Assembly (NCBI GenBank): GCA_030683195.1 | Contig: JAUXQA010000035.1 | Span: 1 to 6,749, forward strand | Length of the DNA: 6,749 nucleotides | DNA from: Rhodoferax sp. | Lineage (GTDB): Bacteria > Pseudomonadota > Gammaproteobacteria > Burkholderiales > Burkholderiaceae_C | Direction: 5' to 3' | Shown: in pieces, positions 1 to 5,903 of the stretch | How positions within the stretch are numbered: the stretch's first letter is position 1 | Layout of the letters: each line of letters begins with the position of its first letter | Made by a program: the position numbers and the translations under genes | The notes under the pieces: generated by a model | The model's input: only the letters and a program-made list of their open reading frames with translations | What the model was told of the DNA's origin: nothing | The model's database searches: none

Positions 1-34
1 TGGGCTCTAGCCGGCGTATTTAAATCCTTAATAG

Positions 35-56
35 CTATTTATTTAGTAGCAAATAG
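35..56. repeat. Small AT-rich inverted repeat abutting the scpA start
   Basis: CTATTT (35-40) and AAATAG (51-56) form a perfect 6-bp inverted repeat with a 10-nt loop. An alternative, mutually exclusive pairing is GCTA (34-37) with TAGC (47-50). The right arm ends exactly one base before the scpA ATG, and the leader shows no Shine-Dalgarno sequence. The AT-rich stretch stands out against the GC-rich genes. It loosely resembles ATAGCT-containing palindromic intergenic repeats I recall from Comamonadaceae genomes, and it may be a degenerate copy. It lacks a GC-rich stem with a U-tract, so it does not look like a terminator. The rest of 1-56 shows no other feature. Confidence 0.3.
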
Positions 57-914
57 ATGTCCGAGTCTGTATTGGGAGAGGCGCTGATCGGTGACGGCGC
101 GGCCAGCGCCGACCTCATGCCCCAAGTGGTGGACAACGTGGCAGTGGCCCGGCTCTACGGTGAGCCACTGTTTAATTTACCGCGTGACTTGTACATTCCG
201 CCAGATGCTTTGGAGGTCTTTCTGGAGGCCTTTGAAGGGCCGCTGGACTTGCTGCTCTACCTGATCCGCAAGCAAAACTTCAATATTCTCGACATTCCCA
301 TGGCGGCCATGACGCGCCAATATTTGGTGTATGTGGAAGAAATCCGGGGACGCAACCTGGAGCTGGCGGCTGAGTACCTGCTGATGGCGGCCATGCTGAT
401 CGAAATCAAATCACGCATGCTGCTGCCGCCCAAAGCCGTGGCCCAAGGGCAGGAAGCCGAAGATCCCCGGGCCGAGCTGGTGCGCCGCCTGCTTGAATAC
501 GAGCGCATGAAACTCGCAGGAGCCAAGCTCAACGCCGTACCCCAGTTTGGCCGTGACTTTCTCACAGCGCAGGTCTACATCGAACAATCTCTGCAGCCCC
601 GTTTCCCTGATGTGAACGTGGTCGACCTGCAGCAAGCCTGGCTTGACATCCTCAAGCGGGCAAAATTGGTTCAGCACCACAAGATCACCCGAGAAGAGCT
701 CTCCGTGCGCGAGCACATGAGCATGGTGCTCAAAAAATTGCAAGGCCGCCGTTTTGTTGAGTTTGAAGCCTTGTTTGACGCAAGCCGAGGAACACCCGTC
801 TTGGTGGTGACCTTCATTGCGCTGCTGGAGCTGGCCAAGGAAACGCTGGTCGAAATCACCCAGGCAGAAGTATTTGCCCCGATATACGTCCGGTTGGCGT
901 ACTCGCCCATTTGA
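57..914 (+). CDS. scpA: Segregation and condensation protein A (ScpA kleisin)
   Basis: ScpA is the kleisin subunit of the bacterial SMC-ScpA-ScpB condensin. It bridges the SMC head and neck and helps compact and segregate newly replicated chromosomes in the cytoplasm. The 285-residue product has the family hallmarks: the N-terminal SMC-binding region with EGPLDLLLYLI at about 60-70, the conserved helix EYLLMAAMLIEIKSRMLLP at about 106-124, and a C-terminal winged-helix region at about 213-283 that would contact the other SMC head. About 55 residues precede the kleisin core, which fits my recollection of burkholderial ScpA proteins. The ATG at 57 has no clear ribosome site. The only other early in-frame ATG, at 117, has none either, so 57 is kept. 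nadB follows 12 bp downstream and is probably cotranscribed. scpB is not in the window. Confidence 0.95.
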   Translation: MSESVLGEALIGDGAASADLMPQVVDNVAVARLYGEPLFNLPRDLYIPPDALEVFLEAFEGPLDLLLYLIRKQNFNILDIPMAAMTRQYLVYVEEIRGRNLELAAEYLLMAAMLIEIKSRMLLPPKAVAQGQEAEDPRAELVRRLLEYERMKLAGAKLNAVPQFGRDFLTAQVYIEQSLQPRFPDVNVVDLQQAWLDILKRAKLVQHHKITREELSVREHMSMVLKKLQGRRFVEFEALFDASRGTPVLVVTFIALLELAKETLVEITQAEVFAPIYVRLAYSPI

Positions 915-926
915 GTTTTTTGCCCA

Positions 927-2573
927 GTGACAACCCCTGCGAACCCTACGTCCCGCCACTTTGATGTCTTGATTGTGGGTAGCGGCCTGGCCGGACTCAC
1001 GGCCGCCCTGACCTTGGCCCCCACGCACCGCGTGGCCATTCTGACCAAGCGTTTCCTGGTAGATGGTGCCAGCAGCTGGGCGCAAGGTGGCATTGCTGCG
1101 GTGCTGGCAGAGGGCGATACGGTCGAGAAGCACATCGAAGACACGCTCATTGCCGGGGCCGGATTGTGCGATCTGGCCGCTACCCGCCAGGTGGTGGAAC
1201 AAGCGCCGCACGCGATCGCCTGGTTGCAGGAAATGGGTGTCCCCTTTTCCCAGGAAGACGGCCACCTGCACCTCACCCGCGAGGGCGGCCACAGCGAACG
1301 CCGTATCGTGCACGTGACCGACGCCACTGGTGCAGCCGTCCAGCAAACGCTGATCGGGCATGTCAAGAACCACCCCAACATCACCGTACTTGAGCAGCAC
1401 ATGCTGGTGGACCTGATCACCGGAGCCAAGTTGGGTCTGCCGCATGACCGGTGCCTGGGGCTGTATGCGCTGGACAGCGTGACCGATGAAGTACTGACCT
1501 TCAGCGCGCCCCACACCATTTTGGCCACAGGCGGCGCTGGCAAGGTGTACCTGTACACCACCAACCCCGACACGGCCACGGGTGACGGTATTGCAGCAGC
1601 ATGGCGGGCCGGGTGCCGGGTTCAAAACATGGAATTCATCCAGTTTCACCCCACCTGCCTGTACCACCCGCATGCCAAGTCGTTTCTGATCAGCGAAGCC
1701 GTGCGGGGTGAAGGCGGGCGCCTGCTGCTGCCCGATGGCACCCGTTTCATGCCCAAACACGACGAGCGCGCCGAACTGGCCCCGCGCGACGTGGTGGCCC
1801 GCGCCATCGACTTCGAGATGAAGAAAGGCGGGCTGGACTGCGTTTACCTCGACATCTCGCACCAACCGCTGTCGTTCCTGAAAGAACACTTCCCCAATAT
1901 TTATACGCGCTGCCTGGAGTTGGGCATCGACATCTCCAAACAACCGATTCCGGTGGTACCAGCAGCCCACTACACCTGCGGCGGTGTGATCACCGATCTG
2001 GACGGCCAGACCGATCTGCCCGGCCTGTTTGCAGTGGGTGAAGCCACCTGCACCGGACTGCACGGGGCCAACCGGCTGGCCAGCAACTCGCTGGTCGAAT
2101 GCATGGTGTTTGCCCGGGCGGCCACCCAAGTCATTGAGCGGGCTGCGCCTATTGCCCTCCCCAGCCTGCCCGCGTGGGATGAAAGCCGAGTGACCGACGC
2201 CGACGAAGCCGTGGTGATTTCACATAACTGGGACGAGTTGCGCCGCTTCATGTGGGATTACGTGGGCATCGTGCGCACCAACAAACGCCTGGAGCGGGCT
2301 GCACACCGCATTGCCGTGCTGCAAGGCGAAATTCATGAGTATTACTCCCACTTTCACGTCACGCCTGACCTGCTGGAATTACGCAACCTGGTGCAGGTGG
2401 CCGACCTGATTGTGCAAAGCGCCCGGGCCCGCCACGAGAGCCGGGGCCTGCACTTCAGCCGCGATTACCCGGAAATGGCGACGTCTGCCCTGCCCACCAC
2501 TTTGGTGCCTGAAGGCTTGCCGGAACACTGGCAGCAGGCTGGGCGACAAGCCAGCCCCGCACGCTGTTCATAA
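927..2573 (+). CDS. nadB: L-aspartate oxidase (NadB)
   Basis: NadB is a cytoplasmic FAD flavoenzyme that oxidises L-aspartate to iminoaspartate using oxygen or fumarate, the first step of de novo NAD synthesis. NadA, encoded at the right end of this window, uses the product. The 548-residue protein matches the usual length of about 540. Visible motifs are the dinucleotide-binding GSGLAG at 18-23, SSWAQGG at 49-55, EGGHSERRI at 119-127, FIQFHPT at 237-243 with His241, PRDVVARAI at 286-294, PAAHYTCGGV at 345-354 with His348, and GANRLASNSL at 380-389 with Arg383. Several of these correspond to known NadB and succinate dehydrogenase flavoprotein active-site residues. The EGGHS and SRGLH (505-509) context favours NadB over SdhA or FrdA. 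The start is GTG: it is the only start codon between the in-frame scpA stop and the FAD fold. Its ribosome site is weak, so coupling to scpA is plausible. The last 20 or so residues look like an unconserved tail lying in the pabBC overlap. Confidence 0.97.
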   Translation: MTTPANPTSRHFDVLIVGSGLAGLTAALTLAPTHRVAILTKRFLVDGASSWAQGGIAAVLAEGDTVEKHIEDTLIAGAGLCDLAATRQVVEQAPHAIAWLQEMGVPFSQEDGHLHLTREGGHSERRIVHVTDATGAAVQQTLIGHVKNHPNITVLEQHMLVDLITGAKLGLPHDRCLGLYALDSVTDEVLTFSAPHTILATGGAGKVYLYTTNPDTATGDGIAAAWRAGCRVQNMEFIQFHPTCLYHPHAKSFLISEAVRGEGGRLLLPDGTRFMPKHDERAELAPRDVVARAIDFEMKKGGLDCVYLDISHQPLSFLKEHFPNIYTRCLELGIDISKQPIPVVPAAHYTCGGVITDLDGQTDLPGLFAVGEATCTGLHGANRLASNSLVECMVFARAATQVIERAAPIALPSLPAWDESRVTDADEAVVISHNWDELRRFMWDYVGIVRTNKRLERAAHRIAVLQGEIHEYYSHFHVTPDLLELRNLVQVADLIVQSARARHESRGLHFSRDYPEMATSALPTTLVPEGLPEHWQQAGRQASPARCS

Positions 2574-4353
2574 AAACCACCGCCTCGGCGCGTGACAAGT
2601 CATCCAGGCTCAACACCGCCTGGGTGATTTTTTTGCTAACCAGCAGTTCGGCCCGCAAAGTACCTGCCAGCAACCCGCACTCCAAAGTCGGGGTCAGCCA
2701 GACACCCGCAATTTTCAGCGCCACGTTGCCCCGGGTGAACTCTGTGATCTCCCCACGCTCATTGAACAGCAGCGTGTCAAACACCCCCGCCTCGGGCTTG
2801 AGCCGCTCGTCGTAGTGCTGGCGCCGGGTGGTCTTGTGCATGATGAACTCATACTCCCGCCCCGCGCTCTCCAGAGGCGAGTCGGCCAGATTGAAAACCA
2901 CCGGCTCGGGGCTTGGCGCCAGCTCAAAGGCCTGCGCCTGGGGTTGGCCCGTGCAAGACCAAGTTAAACGCACCCGGTACACCCCGCCGGGGTACTGCAG
3001 TGCCAGCGCTTGAAGGCACTGCAGCGCAGCGTCGGCGCGCCAGACAAAGCCGAAGCTCGCCGCGCTGTGACCCATGCGGTCCAGGTGAGCCTGCAGCAAG
3101 GTGTAGTGCCCATCTTCCAGGCGCAAGGTTTCCAGCAATTCGAACTCGCGGGTGGCGCGCTCCAGAAATCGGGTTTTGGCGGCCAGCTCCTGCCACTCGG
3201 CTTGGGACTCGGCATAAAACGTGATGGCGCTGCCGACCCCGTAGCAAGCCTGCCATGAACTCGATTCGGACGAGTCAGCCGCAGACCGCTCCAGCGTCAC
3301 GGTGCGAATCGGCACATTGAAGGTGGCCCGCCCGCCCGGGCGCACCACGCCCACCGCGCCGCAATACACGCCGCGCGGCCCGGACTCCAGGGCCTTGATC
3401 CAGTGCATGGCGCGGGCCTTGGGCGCGCCGGTGACCGAGCCGCAAGGAAACAGCGCACCAAACACCTCCGGCAAACCCACACCTGTCCGGGTGGTGGCCG
3501 TGATGGTGGAAGTCATTTGCCACACCGTGGGCAGGGCCTGCACCTCAAAAAGCCGGGGCACCTGCACACTGCCTGGCTCGGCCACGCGGCCCATGTCGTT
3601 TCGCAGCAGGTCCACAATCATCACGTTCTCGGCCCGCTCCTTGCCGCTGCTTTGCAAATGCTGGCGGGCTTGCGCGTCCAGCAGGGGGTCTGCGTGGCGG
3701 CTGGCCGTGCCTTTCATGGGTTGGCAGGTGAGCGCACCCTGGGCACCTTGCGGGCACCAGTCAAAAAACAGCTCGGGGGACAAGCTCAGCACCTGCTGGT
3801 CACCCCAATCAAGCCACGCCAGATAGCCCTCCGGCTGGGCCCGGCGCAGGCGGGCAAACCACTGCGCCACGGCCTGCGGGTCAGCACCGGTCAACTTTGC
3901 CCGCATGGCTTCGGTCAGGTTGATTTGATAGCACTCGCCAGCCGCCATGGCCTGGCGTGCTTTTTCAACCTTGCTCGCATAGGCTTGGGCGGTCGTCGCA
4001 AATTCCCAAGGCATGACGACGGAGGCAGCGCCCTCACGAGCCGCTAGTGCATCCTGCGGCCAAGGCAAGGCCTGGGCAAACACGGCAAACCGAGCCAGCG
4101 GCCAGCCCGCCCGCACTGTATGGGTGATCAGAGCCGCATCAAAGGCGCCAGCGGCTTCATAGGCCAACTCGCCCACACACCAGCGGCCAGCCTGGCTGTG
4201 CGCCTTTACTTGTTGCAGAACGCCCGTCACCTCGTTGGCATGCCAAGCGGCGAGCACCACCAAGGGGTCTGCAAACCGGGCCTGCCAACGGCCTGGTGGC
4301 CCGCTAACCGTGTCACCACCCAGGCCATCGGGGAAATCGATAAACGCGCGCAA
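2455..4353 (-). CDS. pabBC: Bifunctional aminodeoxychorismate synthase component I / aminodeoxychorismate lyase (PabB-PabC fusion)
   Basis: This protein should convert chorismate to 4-amino-4-deoxychorismate (PabB half, with ammonia from a separate PabA glutaminase) and then to 4-aminobenzoate plus pyruvate (PLP-dependent PabC half), feeding folate synthesis. Counting from the TTG at 4353 (632 aa), the chorismate-binding half shows SPEL at 192-195, PMKGT at 212-216 (Lys214, the lysine that distinguishes PabB from the PIAGT of TrpE), ENVMIVDLLRNDMGR at 242-256 and GSVTGAPKA at 305-313. The fold-type IV half begins near ELLETLRLEDG (405-415), with the likely PLP lysine Lys507 in HKTTRR, EFTRGN at 538-543 and NSVRGW at 596-601. 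The start is one of two in-frame TTG codons, at 4368 or 4353. Only the second has a well-spaced Shine-Dalgarno (CGGAG, 7 nt away). No glutamine amidotransferase domain is present. The gene overlaps nadB tail-to-tail; the residues after about 602 look like a tail. Confidence 0.93.
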   Translation of the reverse strand: MRAFIDFPDGLGGDTVSGPPGRWQARFADPLVVLAAWHANEVTGVLQQVKAHSQAGRWCVGELAYEAAGAFDAALITHTVRAGWPLARFAVFAQALPWPQDALAAREGAASVVMPWEFATTAQAYASKVEKARQAMAAGECYQINLTEAMRAKLTGADPQAVAQWFARLRRAQPEGYLAWLDWGDQQVLSLSPELFFDWCPQGAQGALTCQPMKGTASRHADPLLDAQARQHLQSSGKERAENVMIVDLLRNDMGRVAEPGSVQVPRLFEVQALPTVWQMTSTITATTRTGVGLPEVFGALFPCGSVTGAPKARAMHWIKALESGPRGVYCGAVGVVRPGGRATFNVPIRTVTLERSAADSSESSSWQACYGVGSAITFYAESQAEWQELAAKTRFLERATREFELLETLRLEDGHYTLLQAHLDRMGHSAASFGFVWRADAALQCLQALALQYPGGVYRVRLTWSCTGQPQAQAFELAPSPEPVVFNLADSPLESAGREYEFIMHKTTRRQHYDERLKPEAGVFDTLLFNERGEITEFTRGNVALKIAGVWLTPTLECGLLAGTLRAELLVSKKITQAVLSLDDLSRAEAVVFMNSVRGWLVAQPAASVPASLQAPKWWAGQTSPFPGNRG

Positions 4354-4360
4354 ACTGACG

Positions 4361-4365
4361 CTCCG
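4361..4365 (-). promoter_or_regulatory. Ribosome binding site deciding the pabBC start
   Basis: Read on the minus strand, this is CGGAG with 7 nt before the TTG at 4353. It lies inside the codons that would follow the upstream TTG at 4368, which has only pyrimidine-rich sequence (TTCTTTACCC) before it. This is the main reason for placing the pabBC start at 4353 rather than 15 bases upstream. Confidence 0.5.
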
Positions 4366-4382
4366 CAAGGGTAAAGAACCCG

Positions 4383-4388
4383 ATTATC
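4383..4388 (-). promoter_or_regulatory. Possible -10 box for pabBC
   Basis: On the minus strand this reads GATAAT, a 5/6 match to the sigma-70 -10 consensus. No convincing -35 box lies 15 to 18 bp upstream. A transcript from here would start near 4376, leaving a leader of about 23 nt to the preferred TTG at 4353 but only about 8 nt to the TTG at 4368. This is a weak candidate based on sequence resemblance alone. Confidence 0.2.
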
Positions 4389-4467
4389 CCCGCCGCAACA
4401 GAGCCAATGGCTTGCAAGGGGATGTCCCAACGTGAACCAAAATTCACCACCGCTGAGAGGCCCCGGG

Positions 4468-4496
4468 TTGATCCATGTCACTGCCCAAATTACATT
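4468..4496 (+). promoter_or_regulatory. Candidate sigma-70 promoter for the ferric reductase-like gene
   Basis: TTGATC (4468-4473) and TACATT (4491-4496) are separated by exactly 17 bp, each matching consensus at four of six positions. Transcription would begin near 4503, giving a leader of about 46 nt before the ATG at 4549. A second hexamer, TACAAT (4505-4510, five of six), lacks a good -35 partner. The region is markedly AT-rich (roughly 4488-4545). I see no clear Fur box or other operator. It shares the 195 bp divergent gap with the pabBC start. Confidence 0.35.
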
Positions 4497-4538
4497 TGAC
4501 GCAATACAATTTTATTTCGTGACTTTCAACATCAAAAC

Positions 4539-4544
4539 AAAGGT
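4539..4544 (+). promoter_or_regulatory. Ribosome binding site for the ferric reductase-like gene
   Basis: AAAGGT lies 4 nt before the ATG at 4549 (5 nt from its last G). It supports this ATG over the in-frame GTG at 4432, whose extra 39 residues would start upstream of the best promoter candidate and put a polar stretch before the first membrane helix. Confidence 0.5.
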
Positions 4545-4548
4545 CACC

Positions 4549-5883
4549 ATGAAGCGCATCAAATTAAGCTGGTTGTTATTGTTATTGGCCCTGAGCGGCC
4601 TTTGGCTCTTGGCCGATACGCTGATGCCGGTACCGCTAACCTACTTCTCGTTTCGCACCGTATTGATCCAGTTCACAGGGGTCATTGCCATTGGGGCCAT
4701 GAGCGTGGCCATGCTGCTGGCGATTCGGCCCAAGTGGCTGGAGCCACACCTGCACGGGCTCGACAAGATGTACCGCTTGCACAAGTGGCTCGGCATCACG
4801 GCGCTGGTTGCCTCCGCTGTCCACTGGTGGTGGGTAACCGGCACCAAATGGATGGTGGGTTGGGGTTGGCTGACCCGCCCGGTGCGCACGCCCCGGGCTG
4901 AGCAAAACCTGGGCCTGATCGAGCAGTGGCTTCGGGGGCAACGGGACACCGCCGAGTTCCTCGGCGAGTGGGCGTTTTATGCAGTGGTCGCTTTGATCGC
5001 GTTGGCTTTGATCAAGCGGTTTCCATATCACCTCTTTACCAAAACACACCGTTGGCTATCTGTGATCTTTGCAGTCCTGGTCTATCACTCGGTTGTATTG
5101 ATGAAGGCCGAGTACTGGTCGCAACCCCTAGGCTGGGTGATCGGCTTGTTGATGCTGGGGGGACTGTGGGCTGCGGTGATGGCGCGATCAGGCCGCATTG
5201 GAGTGCATCGGCGCACCAATGGGCGCATCGAATCACTCACTTATTACCCGGAACTGCGGGTTCTGGAAACCTCGCTCCTGATGGAGCCGGGCTGGGCAGG
5301 GCACGCCGCTGGACAATTTGCATTCGTCACGTCCGACCTGCGCGAAGGAGCCCACCCGTACACCATCGCATCGACGTGGAACCCGCTGGACCGAAGGATC
5401 ATTTTTATCACCAAGGCATTGGGAGACCATACCGGCAGGCTCCATGACCAGCTCAAAATTGGCGGACTCACCACGGTTGAGGGACCTTACGGTTGCTTTG
5501 ATTTTCAGGATCACCGGCCGCGCCAAATCTGGATCGGGGCAGGCATCGGCATCACGCCGTTTATCGCGCGCATGAAACAACTGGCGCAAACGCCAGGCAC
5601 CCAACAAATCGACTTGTTTCATCCAACGGCCGACTTTGAACAGGCTGCTATCGACAAGCTGACCGCCGACGCACAGGCTGCTCATGTCAAGATGCATCTT
5701 CTGGTGGACGCCAGAGATGGCCGCCTGGATGCAAACCGCATTCGTGCGGCTGTACCCGAGTGGCGGTCAGCCAGTATCTGGTTTTGTGGCCCACCGGGGT
5801 TGGGTCAGGCACTGAGGGACGACTTCATCGCGCACGGATTCCCCGAGGGCCAATTCCACCAGGAAATATTTCAGATGCGCTGA
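4549..5883 (+). CDS. Ferric reductase / NOX-like membrane flavocytochrome b
   Basis: This is a predicted inner-membrane protein passing electrons from cytoplasmic NAD(P)H through FAD and two b hemes to an acceptor on the far side (ferric iron, oxygen or another oxidant). The 444-residue product has about six membrane helices (roughly 7-25, 37-59, 78-97, 140-158, 167-186 and 193-212). Likely heme ligands are His78 and His92 (14 apart) and His167 and His180 (13 apart), the spacing typical of the FRE/NOX superfamily. The cytoplasmic half shows the FAD motif HPYTIAS at 269-275, GPYG at 312-315, the nucleotide-binding GAGIGITPF at 330-338, and CGPPGLGQAL at 413-422 near the C-terminus. No 2Fe-2S ferredoxin domain or EF hand is present. 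It matches the predicted ferric reductase group I recall as COG4097 and also the architecture of bacterial NADPH oxidases. The true acceptor cannot be read from sequence. It is transcribed alone, with no visible iron-uptake neighbour. Confidence 0.88.
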   Translation: MKRIKLSWLLLLLALSGLWLLADTLMPVPLTYFSFRTVLIQFTGVIAIGAMSVAMLLAIRPKWLEPHLHGLDKMYRLHKWLGITALVASAVHWWWVTGTKWMVGWGWLTRPVRTPRAEQNLGLIEQWLRGQRDTAEFLGEWAFYAVVALIALALIKRFPYHLFTKTHRWLSVIFAVLVYHSVVLMKAEYWSQPLGWVIGLLMLGGLWAAVMARSGRIGVHRRTNGRIESLTYYPELRVLETSLLMEPGWAGHAAGQFAFVTSDLREGAHPYTIASTWNPLDRRIIFITKALGDHTGRLHDQLKIGGLTTVEGPYGCFDFQDHRPRQIWIGAGIGITPFIARMKQLAQTPGTQQIDLFHPTADFEQAAIDKLTADAQAAHVKMHLLVDARDGRLDANRIRAAVPEWRSASIWFCGPPGLGQALRDDFIAHGFPEGQFHQEIFQMR

Positions 5884-5903
5884 GGGCGGGCGCCCAGGTC
5901 CCG

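Noticed and set aside
1..87. Frame open from the left edge to a TGA at 85-87, possibly the end of an upstream gene overlapping scpA
   Set aside because: Only 28 codons are visible, they run through the AT-rich palindrome, and no family is recognisable. A TAG at 8-10 in another frame could equally end an upstream gene.
671..1579. Second minus-strand open frame (302 codons) antisense to scpA and nadB
   Set aside because: It is another shadow of the GC-rich codon bias, rich in Ser/Arg/Ala/Pro with no family resemblance.
411..2129. Long minus-strand open frame (572 codons) antisense to scpA and nadB
   Set aside because: It lies opposite two clearly conserved genes, has no recognisable motif, and its composition is typical of a reverse-strand shadow in GC-rich DNA.
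3403..4047. Plus-strand open frame (214 codons) antisense to pabBC
   Set aside because: The opposite strand encodes intact PabB motifs here; the plus-strand translation is low-complexity His/Gly/Arg-rich with no motif.
4496..4501. TTGACG as a -35 box for the flavocytochrome gene
   Set aside because: A good -35 match, but no acceptable -10 hexamer lies 16-18 bp downstream; the TTGATC/TACATT pair fits better.
4432..4548. N-terminal extension of the flavocytochrome from a GTG at 4432
   Set aside because: It would start upstream of the best promoter candidate, lacks a ribosome site, and adds 39 residues with no family match; the ATG at 4549 has AAAGGT before it and leads directly into a membrane helix.
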